Below, piece by piece: positions 21,000 through 33,569 of a stretch of DNA of 64,000 bases. The notes below the pieces were generated by a model. The model was not told the origin of the DNA and did not search any database. It was given only the letters and a program-made list of their open reading frames with translations. Source of the DNA: Haliclona indistincta (lineage: Eukaryota > Porifera > Demospongiae > Haplosclerida > Chalinidae). The DNA is taken from the NCBI GenBank assembly GCA_964017065.1, contig OZ024783.1:7480391-7544390 (forward strand), read 5' to 3'. The translations under genes were made by a program, and so were the position numbers. Positions within the stretch are counted from its first letter, which is position 1. Each line of letters starts with the position of its first letter.

Positions 21000-22050
21000 G
21001 CTAAAATTGTTATGGTTTTAATTTGTAGTCAAACTTCATCCATAGATGATCATTTTTCTGCATGTAGATATAATTATTATCAATAATAAATTCATGTCAT
21101 AACCATGGTTCTACAGACCAACAGCCTCAAAGGGAAAAGCTGAACTCATTCAGAAAAGGAATGTAAAGGAATTCTTTCCGATTATAAGACAAAATAGCTG
21201 GGTTCTTTTAATAATGGTAAAACTTGATAATAATGGTCGAAGCTTGTTCCCTGCTACTTGGCGGCGTGTCTACTGTTCTCCGATTGTCTCAGAAGTATAG
21301 TAGTTGAAATACAAAGATCTTCAACTAATTTTAGCCTTTAAAATTCGTACTGAAAGGCAACTAGGCACTAAAGATTCTGATGCTACGGTGGAATTCCATT
21401 CACAACAGGACAACATGATACATACAGCAAACTGCATCAGCTTAATTATACAAGCAAGGCTAAGTTATGCAATCAGAAGCCAAACAGTGCTGATCACATG
21501 GAATGACTATTTCAACGTTAACTGGGCCGAGTCACCTAAGATAATGCACCACCTGGCTCATGATACATGTACAATGTAGTGGTTCTGATTGAGATATGAG
21601 TGATTTGTTAATGCACTGCATAGACAAATAGAACATTGCTTTTACATTTACTAAGATGTTCTCCACTGTAGACATTGCAGTTTTGTACTTTGTTTAACAC
21701 TTGTACCTATGCTCAAACTTGCTTTTAATTCAAACTGCGGTCATGCTTTTATTTCTACAGTTATACATTTTAGCAATCTCTAAGTGAATCTGAATATCTC
21801 ATTTTGTAAATGATGTTCAATTTTGTTGTGTTCAACCATAGATGACACAGTATGGTTCAACGTAAAATTTTTATTGAGTACTAACCAAATTTACTGCTAT
21901 ATAGTCATTAGTTAAGTATGCTGATTCAAATCCTCTTTTTCACACTAATTAGCATTATAGTGGTGATTTAAAAAATCCTTTTGATGCTTAGCGAAACTTC
22001 TGGAACCTGTGATTTTTGTCAGATGTTTGTTGTTTGTTATCGTGGTAGCT
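21000..22050. other. Upstream flank of Ig copy 5
   Basis: 21000-21150 is the segmental block shared with 14900 and 33570. From 21150 to 22050 I see no gene or clear repeat, only an AT-rich unique-looking stretch. Confidence 0.5.
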
Positions 22051-22864
22051 ATAAAGCAGGACGGCATATAGATTTGTCACCTTGTTCCAAGATGATGGTA
22101 CTATAGTACTCAGTAATAGTATACTCATAATGAAGATGCTTCTGAAACTGATTGCTTGTATAGAACTGCTTGTTAGCAACACTGCTGCTCAGAGTGGGAG
22201 TGGAAATGAAAGTGAGTTAAGTTTGTGTGTATGTATAGACATATAAGTCTCATTGCAAATGTTTCTAGCTTGCTCAACACAGTATATAATTCAGCCTCCT
22301 ACTGCTCTGAATTGTGATCCTTTGGGAGGCATTATCGGTCTACAGTGTTATATTCATCAAGACAATGGTCTTAGCAATGTGACCTGGTACTGGTCTCGCT
22401 GTGATCAAGATGCTGGTGTCAATGGCACAGCTATACTGCTTGAAGACAGAAGTGACGTTTATGGAGTAGAGCAGATTTTCTTTTCTAGTAACATCACTCA
22501 ATCTACATTGATATTTTTAGTCACAAATGCTACCCTGGGCTACTACTGGTGTGAAGTCAATAGTTCATCCTCAAGACCTTCTGTTATAACTCCAGTGCTA
22601 CAAGCAACCAATACATCACTGCCAGAATGTACTCTCACATCAGTCCTTTTCAACCATAATCGCTTCGGTTCAGAGTGTGCTGCTGTCGGCTCACACATTG
22701 TATACCCTCATGTACCACTACCATCATTTTGCCCTAGCACAGCAAATGGTACCACAGACCTGAACCCTCCGACTCCATGTCAGGATACTTCAACTCCAAC
22801 TCAGAACACTCCAATTCCAACTCCTACTCAAACTTCAACTTCAGATATTCCTAGTGAAACAATT

Positions 22865-24912
22865 AGTTGTCACCAAAACTCGGGACGGGACGGGACTCAG
22901 GCGGGATGTCCCGTCCCATCCCGCATACTAAAATGCGGGACGAAAATATAATTCATTATTACTGTATAGTCTAGCCTAGTACCTATTCGCTGTTGTGAAA
23001 TGCTTCTGTGTTGCAGGCATTTATCTACAGGTGCAGTAATGTCTGCATACTGAAATTAATGTTGCATTATTGCTGCATGTTATTTCTGGGTAATTATAAT
23101 AATTATTATTATTGTGAGTTATTTTCTCAGTAGCGTATTATTTGAAAAGGTACATGTAATGAATTAAAAACAAAAAATGATTGTACTGAAATTAAACCAA
23201 GTACAATGGTGTGATGACAAAATAAAACTCAGTGAGACATGAAAATAGTCTATCTACTTGCAGTTAGAACAAACCATTTTCGTAACAACTTTCTAAAATG
23301 GTACCACTCCTTGCATCGACTGCATTCCCTCATCTCCTCATCATTCCACCATCCCAACTCAAGCCAAGAGTTGGCACCCATGTTACCATTTTGTCTGCTG
23401 AACCTTCCTTTCCAACCTAGTAAAATAATCATTTAAAATGCCTAAAAGTATAGTTACTTTCAAGTTGCACTTAGATGTTGATTCATCCTGCCAGCTATCA
23501 TTACTGTTGCCTATAGATATAATTATGTGAATTAATATGTGAATAAAAAGATAATAAAAATGACTTGACAAGCATGCTTACATGCAATCCTAAGCCATCA
23601 CATTTTATTGATGCACTTGACATAAGAAACTGTCATCAGTAGTACCGTCTGTTTTCTATTAAGTATGATTATTATAATTTGATAATACTTACTCTTTCAA
23701 ACTTCTGTTCACTGGCAATAGGAGGGGAAGGTACAAGCAGACTTCAGTGGCGTATCCAGGATTTGGAGTAGGAGGTTGCTTAATTATATATTCATATTAA
23801 CCACACCTATTATTTATTGACCACGCCCAAAATTATTATTATTTTTTTTTCCAACAAAAATGATACTCAATAGCACAGGACTAATATTAAGAGTATCAGT
23901 AATAAAAAGAAAAGTGAGTGGTAATGTACATGTGAGAAGTAAGGAAGAACAGAACAGAAAACTTAAAGGAGAAAAAAAAACAAAAACAACAACAACAACA
24001 AAAAAACAAACAAAAAAACAACAAACAAACAAAGTTAGACTATGGTAAGGTTAATTTGTTTTTTAAAGTAATAAAGAGTAGAGAGAGCTTTGGTAGAGTG
24101 AGGGAGAGAGTTCCAGAGGCGGGAGGCAGAAGGGACAAAAGAGTGGAAAGAGGCAGATGAACGAGGAAAGGGAACAGAAATGTTTAGCAGGTCAAAGTGG
24201 CGGGAGGGTCTAGAGGAAGGAATGACAAAAGAGAAGATAGAAGGGGAAAATAGTGAAGATCGTTAAGAAATTTGAAAGTGAGTATAATTTTAGCCTGAGT
24301 GCGGCGAGAGGAGAGGGTAGGTAAGTTAGAGGAATTGAAAAGAGAGGAATAATCAGAGGACCAGTTTTTAGAGCAGAGTTTTAGGGCGAAGACTTGAACT
24401 TTTTCAAGAGAGTGAGAATCACCAGAAGAAACAGGAGGAGACCAGACAGAGGAACAATTATTACAGTACAATCGAAATTCAACCAAAGCTTTGCATAATG
24501 CAGCTGTTCTCTGAGCTAGTATAGTAAAACGTGCATTCAGTCCTATGTCTAGCAAGCTACTAATCACCTTACTAAATATGGCAAACATTAATTATTTTTG
24601 CTAAGCATGGTTAACTATATCTATGCCTCATTAGAAAGAAATTCCTAGTTTTAAGGGGTGCTCAAGCACTGCCGAAAGCACCCTTGTAAACACGCCGGCC
24701 TCTGCACGCAGGTTCATCCATAATTGTGTCAAAGAACTATGAAGAAGTTAAAACTAAAAATGTAGGATAAACTGCATAATGCTATTATAAAAATGCCCTT
24801 GTGCACCCCTATGCGCCCTCAATATGGCCTTATGCGTCCCGCATTTTAGTATGCGGGACGGGACGGGACGGGACATCCCGCCTGAGTCCCGTCCCGGGTT
24901 TTAGTAACAACC
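22865..24912. mobile_element. 2048-bp hAT-like element with GGGAC-rich ends
   Basis: Inverted ends of about 80 bp start RGTTGTYACYAAAACYCGGG and contain repeated CGGGA units. The flanks are AAACAATT (22857-22864) and AAACAAGG (24913-24920). Paralogous copies read AAACAATG at this point, so each flank is one change from an 8-bp duplication, as for hAT elements. No transposase is recognisable; the interior holds a LINE piece. Confidence 0.75.
24035..24590 (-). pseudogene. LINE fragment, C-terminal part of reverse transcriptase
   Basis: Minus-strand translation gives YCNNCSSVWSPP, LEKVQVFALKLCSKNW and LPTLSSRRTQAKI. After a frameshift near 24200 it gives SASRLWNSLPHSTKAL and a stop at 24035-24037. 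These are the post-catalytic region and the RLWNSLP motif of CR1/L2-like non-LTR retrotransposons. No endonuclease or catalytic motifs: a 5'-truncated dead copy nested in the hAT-like element. Confidence 0.75.
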
Positions 24913-25616
24913 AAACAAGGCCATTGGCACTAACAGCTACGACAACATTGCTAGCAGTGTTTGGTGCATTCATCACTATACTGGTGCTGGTGATAGTGGT
25001 ACTAAGTGTTTGCCTGTGTTACAATCCGAAAGCCGGGTTTGTGACATGAGTGCAATACAGTGTGTACGTAGTATTCCATTAAATATATTGCAGAGAGTCT
25101 TCACTTGAGATGCACAATATAATACAGAAGAACTAACAAAGACTAAACATTAAACTATTATCATTGCCGATCGGCAATGATATGTAGGGATGACCTCGAA
25201 CTAAGATGGCGGCTACTCATGTGTGAAAATGAGTTTTCGCACATATCTCTATTGTTATACATTTCTGCTGCATTTTAACTATCTCTAAGTGAATCTGAAG
25301 TGTAAGCGCTTGTAGGAAGTCTATGAAAGTCGCTGGGACAGCTTGCTTGACGACGAGAATCAAGATGGCGACTGTCAAAGAGCCGTCGCAGATCTTCGCT
25401 GTTTTAGCGTTTCTCGAGATTCCAGACATCTAGGATTGATCAGACGATTGTTCTGAGCATGGAAATACCTTTGGCGAAGCTGAAAGACGTTTCTAAAGTG
25501 GTCAACTAAAATCGCCGCCCACGCGAATTGTTCATCTTCAGGCGAAACGCAAAGGGTCTCAAATCTGCTCATACGCCGAGATACTTTTGCACTCTAATAA
25601 ACGCGCACCAAAACGG

Positions 25617-26191
25617 TAGTCTGGCAGCCCCGCCCCTTCGCATTATTGTGGAAGGGTCTGGCGTCAGCAGTATCAACGAGTTGTTCCAGTCGCAGGGATT
25701 TCTGCGATCCAATCAGATTGCAGAAACGCACGGCAGAATCAATTATGAATATTCATAAGCTACGAACGTTCGCCTAGAAATCACGCAGTATTGGCTGCAG
25801 TAAACGCGCTGTACACCTGTTGTGACCATGCAAATGTCATGAACGAGCTACTGAACGTAATGGATGTAAGTAAGAATGCTAGACCTGGCCTGTACGCTCG
25901 TCTGTGTAACTTACGTTGTGAACATGGTACAGAAAGTGTCTATGCTTTGCTTGCTTCCATTGACGCTTGAATAAAATGTCATAGTTTAAATTTTAAGCTA
26001 ACCGAAGGTTGCTTCTTCCGCCGATTTTGTTAGCTAGATCGATAAAGCAAACAGCACACTGACTGCCGCCATTTTATTACCAATTAACACGTGAAAATAT
26101 GACGTAATTTAAATTCCACTGGTACAACTTGTTGATACTGCTGACGCCAGACCCTTCCACAATAATGCGAAGGGGCGGGGCTGCCAGACTA
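25617..26191. mobile_element. 575-bp TAGTCTGG element, 9-bp duplication CCAAAACGG
   Basis: Inverted ends of about 61 bp start TAGTCTGGCAGCCCCGCCCC. CCAAAACGG stands at 25608-25616 and 26192-26200. It may be a relative of the TAGCCTCG elements and has nearly the same length as the one at 16333. Confidence 0.85.
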
Positions 26192-27320
26192 CCAAAACGG
26201 CAGCTAGGAAGCGTCAGTCTTCGAGTCAAACGGCTAGGTCTTCGCTCGTATGATGATCCTCTGCCTAAAACTATTTCTTACTCATAGGTCATGCACTTCT
26301 GCGTGTTATCATGTTCATCCGAGTGCAGTAGACGTAGTAATTTTAAAAATATAGTGCAAAACATCTTGAAAGTAGTAGTTTGCAAAACGGTGGCACGTTT
26401 TCGTTTTTACAGCGGTAGGGCAAATTTAGGAACATCTACCACTAGGTCAGACATCCAGGCGCATATTCTGAAGGTTTCACCGTTGTCTTATATAAACTAC
26501 TCTCTTGAGAGGTATTTTTGTTGACCACATAATGAATACAATTTCATACTGATAGTTAAAGTATAGCTGTGTCTGAAGTAGTTGTTTTGCCTGTGTGAAA
26601 TGGAGTCCCACCATCCAGGAAGGTCCGTGTATATTTGGGCCATTCAATTTGCAATTTGTAACAAAAATTCAAACATTTAAAAATTGACGAGTTTTTTCCG
26701 TTTAATTTGCCAAAAATTTGAAAAAAGGTTGTCTCTTGCTGGCACATCATTCTTGAGATGAAGAAAAACACGAATATACATGGCTTTTCGATACATTTCA
26801 AAGATATAAAAATCGCAAACGGCGTGACCCGTTTTTTAATTTGCTGGACAGTGCTTTCGTTTTTCAATTTGCAGAAACAAAACCAAAAACGGCCAACAAA
26901 TGTGGTTAGTGAGTCCTACATTCTGTACGAAAAGTAATTCTACAGGTTTTCAACATAAAATTCCATTCACCTGCGCGACAGTGTGGCGTACTTTTCACGT
27001 TTCACTGAGTACCAGCAATTTGCTCAAACAAAACCAAAAACGCTTCCGTTTTTCAATTTGCCAGTTCAAAAAGTAAAACGCCATCGTTTTTTAATTTGCA
27101 CAGCATCACAACTTTCATCAGTAAAACTCGCTTTGTCTGCCTGCAGCACAGCCAGCGTTGGTTATCAAACAAGGTGTGGCTCATAAATGAAGGTCCCGCC
27201 CATCTGGTTCCTGTGTACATTTACCAGATAGATATTAGAGAATACTTCCCACTGTCATTAATATGTGCTCCGCAAGTACATAAATTGGCTCGCTCATCAC
27301 AATCACTGAATTAAACATAA

Positions 27321-29506
27321 TCATGGAATTAGTTGTTCTGTCAACTGAATAAACACCTTGAGGCCATCTTGAAATTGCCTTTCGTCTCCGTTTACTATGG
27401 CATGGAAGATAGTAGCAAAAGACGGAACACAGGAAATATACCGAGCATCTCGCTGTGCTATAAGATCAGGCCTGCTCTCTAAAGGATCTTCGCCAAATGG
27501 ACTATATATTGTGAGCCGTCCCCCAAGTGCTGTAAACTGCCGAACAGCTTCATCAGTAGTTGGTATGTCACTGGATCTGAGCTTGGTAGTAAAATCCTTT
27601 GTCCTGCAACGTCTATTTGGCACACCCTTCCCTATTACAAAAATACACATTGCACATTATGACATGTCATGTAAATGGTTGAGAATACACCTGGAATACG
27701 ATGCTCATTCCATGACTTGACGACCAGAGTGGTGCCAGTGTTGGCTACTCTAAGAGTGAACCATGAAACACAGAACTTGTGTACTGGTGAGTCCATATCT
27801 ATGACAGCATTCTCCTCCATTTTTATAAGGCACGACTTAATAGGATAGTTGACTCTGGCATTCACTTCAGGCCAGCATCTTTCGACAGTGTGGTTCTGCA
27901 CGATACAATAACTGATTAAAATTTAGCAGGCGTATTTTAAATTCTTACCAGCTTAGATGTTGTTTGGCGATGAGGGGGTTTACTTGTATTATGCCGGAAG
28001 TGTTGTAGGTGTTCTTGAACAAACAATGACAATATCCATTCCTTCCCTTGGTCAACTCGCACCTGATCCCAAAGACCATATTCTAATAAGATAGGCCTGC
28101 AAAATTAGCTTTCAAAGGTAGCCAATAAACATTAATAGCAATGATACAACCAGAAGTGTTGAATGCATGCAAAGTTAGGACAAATTATTCTCAAAAGCGA
28201 ATTTACTGCACATTGTAGTGAAAAAGGTCTCAACTACAAATAAATAGAATAGACGATGGATTCGAGATGTCTACGGGATTTAGATCACCGTGGAAACCGA
28301 TGTTTTAGACGTCCCGAGCGCGTAGCACGAGAGCGTCTTTTTCGGTTTCCAAGGTGAAATAAATCTCGTAGGCACCGAGAATCTATTGTCTGAGGTGTTT
28401 AGACCATACCTGCGCTTAAGCAAACGAAGCGCTCGAGGTAGTAGAGAGCCCAGGGAAGTTCCCAGAGTCAAGCAACAGTCCATTTTCGAACGATGGCGGT
28501 GTAAACTCACGTGAGTTTTTCGACGACGCCATTTTGTTGTGGTTATTAATTATGTGGTTAATTAAAGGTGGTCTAAGTAACTCAGCGGTGGACTAAGTGA
28601 AATCAGCGGTGGTCTACTTGATTTAGTTTACCTCTAGCTGACCAATCAAATTGCAGAATTACATTGAACTATGGTCTAATATAGGTCAGACAATGAATTC
28701 AAGGTGTCTACGGGATTTATATCACAGCAGAAACCGATGTTTTAGACATCCCGAGCGTGTAGCGTGAGGGCGTCTATTTCGGTTTCCAAGGTGAGCTAAA
28801 TCTCGTAGGCACCGAGAATCTATCGTCTGAGGTGTTTAGACCGTATCTGCGCTTAAACAACCGAAGCGCTCGAGGTAGTAGAGAGACAAGAGAAGTTCCC
28901 AGAGTCAAGCAACAGCCCGTTTTTGAACGATGGCAGTGTAAACTCTCATGCATTTTTCAACGACGCCTTAGTGTTGTGGTTATTAACTACGTGGTTAATT
29001 AAGGTGGTGGTATACTTAATTTATAACACCTTTGGCTGACCAAGCAAATCGCAGAATTACGGTCTAAGCTGGCATGACATGAATGTCATGAGCAACTGTT
29101 ACACACAATATAACGTGAGAAACTTCAGGGCGAGTTAAAATAAAACCACAAAAAGCACGAGAATGTACAGTTGATTATTTTGGCAATAATCATATCAAAA
29201 ATTTTCTGTGTGTGTATGCCAACTGGTTAGAAACCCTAAATGGCTCACCTGAACAAATGCTCATATATTTGAAGGTTATTTTTAACAGGCATGCTAATAA
29301 AACCCACAATCTTGCCAGAATACCCATCAATTGCACACATGTGGGTGATACCAAACATTACAAGCTTCTCGTTCTGGTCTATATGGATTTTGTCTCCAAA
29401 GTGGCTGGCACTGTAAGGCTTTGGATTCAGCTGCCGCTCTGTTTTCCGCTGACGAGCTTGTTGGTAACCAGGATTAAACTCAAGCTGTCGACTCTTCTTT
29501 TTTAAC
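27321..29506 (-). CDS. Integrase-like DDE transposase, four 3' exons, N-terminus not found
   Basis: Exons, in order of transcription, are 29506-29249, 28096-27949, 27895-27691 and 27631-27321. All junctions have GT/AG and compatible phases (2, 0, 1), with no internal stop. Exon 1 reads YSASHFGDKIHIDQNEKLVM and ITHMCAIDGYSGKIVGF; HID supplies the first catalytic Asp. Exon 2 reads GLWDQVRVDQGKEW, the second Asp. Exon 3 reads NHTVERCWPEVNARVNYP, the catalytic Glu. Exon 4 reads GVPNRR and a C-terminal conserved region to the stop at 27321. This is an rve-type integrase core resembling integrase-domain proteins common in cnidarian and sponge genomes. It would insert the surrounding element. The first intron carries two copies of another repeat. 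Upstream exons are missing from my call; the start at 29506 is only an acceptor guess. Confidence 0.75.
28251..29075. repeat. Two direct copies of a repeat of about 400 bp, inside an integrase intron
   Basis: 28251-28680 and 28685-29075 share GTGTCTACGGGATTTAGATC-like starts, CGGTTTCCAAGGTGA, TCTGAGGTGTTTAGACC and GTTCCCAGAGTCAAGCAACA. Each has a stem with a core CCCGAGCGYGTAGCRYGAG. Confidence 0.75.
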
Positions 29507-30719
29507 TACTTATTAGCACAGGTTGCTATTTATCATTAATTTTCATACATTTGAAATGAAAAAAGGAGCAGACAGAGTTCAGGATTGGTGGGTCTTGCTG
29601 GCTTCGACCGGCTTAAAGTGCACTGAACCCGGCAAGCCAGTCTTCTTGGGGGACGGCAAAAACTCTTCGAGGTTGTCCCTCGCCTCTGGTTATCGGAGGA
29701 TCCCTTATCTCTAACCCATTGCTGAACACCAACACGTATTATAGCCATCTCCAAATACAGCCCTCGGTTCTCTAAGGATGTACTCTACGTTGGCCTGCCG
29801 GCTCTCGGTCATGACGATGTATAGGTATGCCAATAGATAATACAGTACAACTGTATAGTATCTGTGGTCTTGTACTGCATTATCTATGGTCTGCCCGTTG
29901 GAAAACCGGTCTTGCGGAGGCACGTACACTCATTCGTGCTAGAACAATTTTCAAACTAAACACACAGACGTCTCCATGACAAACGAGCAGTAGCTGACTC
30001 AGTAGAGATCACTAAAAAGCTTGAACAATTGATGAATCGCGTGGTACTGGTAATAGACTGCGCGTGCGTGGCTGGGAATGCAGACTGTATGTCCAAGCCC
30101 GTCCTAGGTCTTGCAAACTGGGTGGAGCTCAGCAAGGTGATGTCATTGTGCACACCCATTTGATTAATCTCTTATCTCAAGCGTCATCCTGCATTGTGTT
30201 GTTGGTCGTTGACAGAAATTAAAAAACGAGAGCGTTTTACTTTTTGAACTGGCAAATTGAAAAATCGGAAGCGTTTTTGGTTTTGTTTGAGCAAATTGCT
30301 GGTACTCAGTGAAACGTGAAAAGTACGCCACACTGTCGCGCAGGCGAATGGAATTTTATGTTGAAAACCTGTAGAATTACTTTTCGTACAGAATGTAGGA
30401 CTCACTAACCACATTTGTTGGCCGTTTTTGGTTTTGTTTCTGCAAATTGAAAAGCACTGTCCAGCAAATTAAAAAACGGGTCACGCCGTTTGCGATTTTT
30501 ATATCTTTGAAATGTATCGAAAAGCCATGTATATTCGTGTTTTTCTTCATCTCAAGAATGATGTGCCAGCAAGAGACAACCGTTTTTTCAAATTTTTGGC
30601 AAATTAAACGGAAAAAACTCGTCAATTTTTAAATGTTTGAATTTTTGTTACAAATTGCAAATTGAATGGCCCAAATATACACGGACCCTAAATGCCTGTT
30701 CTATAACACTACTAGGTTA

Positions 30720-31695
30720 TATAGAGAGTAGGGTCCGCAATGAAAAAAACCAGTGTTACAGATTCAGCGGGATTGCGTCTCAGCGTGTAAAGTGGATTGA
30801 CCCGAACATAGGAGAGAAGCGCCAAGTCCTTCCTTTTAGCAGGAAAAACAAAAATACTTAAAATAACGTGGGCGGAGCTAGCCAATCGCAATTAAAATGC
30901 TTTTTATTCGAACAACATTCAACGCCGAAGCTTAGTGATGTTCGTAAAGACGCTCAGGATCATACTTTCAAGAATTCCGAGGTCTTGGACGCCGCAGCAT
31001 CTTCGTGTGTTGTTTCCAGGCCATAATTTTAAAGGGGGCGGGGCTCCCGAAACGGCGAAAAAATACTCTTTGGGCTCGAGCGCCTTTGTACATTGTGCTG
31101 CAGCAACCCTATTGCAAATTTAACTAAGTTAGGTGACAATGTATCTACATAGCAAGTTTTATGACGGTTATGCATTTCCTTCCATCTGGCTCAAAAATTT
31201 TAAACATTTTTTGAGCCAGATGGAAGGAAGCATGTAAAGTTTATAACATTTGCTGTGCAGATACATTGTCACCTAACTTAGTTAAATCTGCAATAGGGTT
31301 GCTGCAGCACAATGTACAAAAGCGCTCGAGCCCAAAGAGTATTTTCTCGCAGTCTCGGGAGCCCCGCCCCCTTTCAGATTATGACCTGGAAACAACACAC
31401 GAAGGACGCTGCGACGTCGAAGACCTCGGAATTCTTGAAAGCATGATCCTGAGCGTCTTTACCAACATCACTAAGCTTCGTCATTGAATGTTGTTCGAAT
31501 AAAAAGCATTTTAATTGCGATTGGCTAGCTCCGCCCACGTTATTTTAAGTATTTTTGTTTTTCCTGCAAAAAGGAAGGACTTGGCGCTTCTCTCTTTACC
31601 TGTTCTATGTCCGGGTCAACCCACTCTACACGCTGAGACGCAATCCCGCTGAATCTGTGACAGTCGATTTTTTCATTGCGGACCCTATATAGAGT
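30720..31695. repeat. Palindrome of about 975 bp
   Basis: GGGTCCGCAATGAAAAAA at the left is mirrored by TTTTTTCATTGCGGACCC at the right. The arms of about 480 bp are nearly identical and meet at 31185-31215 (CCATCTGGCTC around the centre). TATATAGAG occurs beside both ends and may be a duplication. Both arms contain GGGGCGGGGCTCCCGA. Palindromic DNA element; no gene. Confidence 0.85.
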
Positions 31696-32011
31696 GTCTG
31701 GTTTACCTCTGTGAAGTGAAGCGCCCTCAAAGCGAAAACCAACAATAGCAAATAGTAGATAGGACTCAGTTGAGATCGCTGTATTTCATATCTACAACAC
31801 GCTGTCATGTCGAGACTCCGCTAAACAATAACTATAACAGTAATTAAGCAATAGAACGCCAATTTAGCCAACAGTTCAGGAGAGAACAGCTGTAATGGCC
31901 AAGTTTCCTAACGCGACTAGCATTCCCTCATCTTCTTGAATGCCGCGGGGCAACGCCTACTTCCGTTGCAAAACAAATCTAGTAAATTTGGACCCTTTGC
32001 GTTTCGCCTGT

Positions 32012-32100
32012 CTTCTTTCTTCTTCTTCTTTCTTTCTTTCTTTCTTTCTCACTGTCTCTCTTTCTCTCTTTCTCTCTCTCTTTCTTTCTTTCTTTCTTTG
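32012..32100. repeat. (CTTT)n-rich microsatellite of family X copy 2
   Basis: Replaces the (TTC)n tract found at the same point in copy 1. Confidence 0.9.
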
Positions 32101-33016
32101 AACGAGCCTAGCTGACCGTGTCCTGAGTGAACGAATCACTACCAAACCAGCACATTTGTACGTGTATATATCTGGAATAGTGCACTTACTTCTTAGATAG
32201 GCAGTAAACACTACCAGAAGCGAGTAATCCTTGAAAAACCTGGTTTTTGGGCCGTTTTGGACTGAAGACTCCATTAAATAATTAACCCTCTTGTCGCTCT
32301 CGTATCATTAACTCCGCCCACTTCAGTTCTGCAGCTATCTCATTGTATCTCGATCGATACTGCGTTTTGTCTCTGCTCTGGACGCTTCAGCACGCAAGCC
32401 AGAGGTATGAAATCTGTCTAGAGCAGTACTATACCCTAAGTAACACTGATCTGTTCGTTAAAGCTTCAGATGGCGGGTTAAAACTGACAACAGACATACC
32501 CAGACGTGAACAAGTATTCTAACTTACCGGCAGCAAGATTCAACGCACAGTAAGGTTCCTACACCACGCAGCGTAAGTTGTAAAGGACTAGTCGCCTCTG
32601 TGAGTGTGATATTGACATCAACAAGGTTCTACTAGGCGTGCTCCTACTATTAGGCTTGCAGCATCATGAGTTGTCAGTATTAGTCTCTTCCTTCATCCAT
32701 TACTGTACTAACAAGTATCATGTTGTCAAATCATACCTGGACTTGATATTTTGCTGTCTGCGTCCTTAACCTCTTTACTATTTTAAACCTTTCAATGAAT
32801 GATTGGTAATATTAAACATTATTTTAAACTACACTCCTTACTCTCCAGACCCTGTGCACGTTCACATCTGCTAGACTAGTAACTGCTGCTCACAGAGTTG
32901 TCAAAATGAAATAACATCTAACATAGAATACAACTAATAAGTTCAAACTGATAGTGATCAAAAAAGTAACAGGAACAAGTAAAGTAAAAAAGCTTTAATA
33001 AAAAAACTGGAAAGTG

Positions 33017-33540
33017 TAGGGATGACTCTTAAAAAAGGAAAGGAACAAGATGGGATGATGCTTGCAAAAGTAAAGGAACAAGATGGAATAATGCTAAGCT
33101 TGCAAATGTAAAAGTCCCAAGTATCCCTACATCAGCGGCTTGAAGGAGGACGCAGTCCGATGGAGTAATTGACGGTTGTAAATAACTAGAGGTATATGTG
33201 TTTAGGAGGACGCAGTCCGATGAAGTAGTTGACAGTTGTAAATAACTAGATGTAGCTTTGTTTAGGAGGACGCAGTCCGATGAAGTAGTTGACAGTTGTA
33301 AATAAGCTGCAGGTAGCTGTGTTTGGAGGACGCAGTCCGATGAAGTAATCGACGATTGTAAAGGTATAGGAAGATGATTCCGTATTTGTCAGTTACGTCG
33401 CAGCAAGCTGCTGATGTAGGGATACTTGGGACTTTTACATTTGCAAGCTTAGCATTATTCCATCTTGTTCCTTTACTTTTGCAAGCATCATCCCATCTTG
33501 TTCCTTTCCTTTTTTAAGAGTCATCCCTACACTTTCCAGT
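33017..33540. repeat. Foldback end of family X copy 2
   Basis: Two 33-bp-type units per arm, with four central repeats around GAGGACGCAGTCCGATGAAG. Arms end TGTAGGGATGAC and complement. Confidence 0.8.
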
Positions 33541-33569
33541 TTTTTTATTAAAGCTTTTTTACTTTATAC

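Larger units (their letters stand above)
22130..25136 (+). pseudogene. Ig copy 5, split by a 2-kb insertion
   Basis: Exon 1 is 22130-22211 (two extra codons, GS, before GNE), with acceptor before 22269. The signal, Ig domain (IGLQCYI, TWYW, YYWCEV) and stalk are intact and the most diverged of the five. After SDIPSET the frame enters an element (22865-24912) and stops at 22949-22951. The membrane segment resumes at about 24919 (PLALTATTTLLAVFGAF...). A donor at 25037 and the tail exon from 25094 to a stop at 25136 follow. Read through, the product is a secreted Ig-plus-stalk protein with about 30 element-derived residues. The promoter differs: TATAAAG at 22050-22056 lies 74 bp before the ATG and the TGTGGTTAG site is absent. 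Confidence 0.8.
26616..30688. mobile_element. 4.07-kb element with arms of about 480 bp and an integrase gene
   Basis: GGTCCGTGTATATTTGGGCC starts an inverted arm running to about 27110, repeated as complement from 30207 to 30688. The arms hold repeated CAAATTGAAAAACG-like motifs. No clear target duplication was found. It encloses the integrase-like gene (27321-29506). Confidence 0.75.
25539..32010. mobile_element. 6472-bp TIR element, 4-bp duplication TCTT
   Basis: The left end CAGGCGAAACGCAAAGGGTC is matched exactly by the complement at 31991-32010. TCTT flanks at 25535-25538 and 32011-32014, and the uninterrupted site is seen in family X copy 1 near 19295. It contains a TAGTCTGG element, the integrase-carrying element, and a palindrome. 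Whether the outer element has its own protein is unclear; 26200-26600 has open stretches with no motif. Confidence 0.8.
25151..33545 (+). mobile_element. Family X repeat, copy 2, interrupted by a 6.5-kb element
   Basis: 25151-25538 matches the first 390 bp of copy 1. The match resumes at 32011 (TCTTCTTTCTTC) and continues to the foldback end at 33540. The net family X content is about 1.9 kb. Confidence 0.75.
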
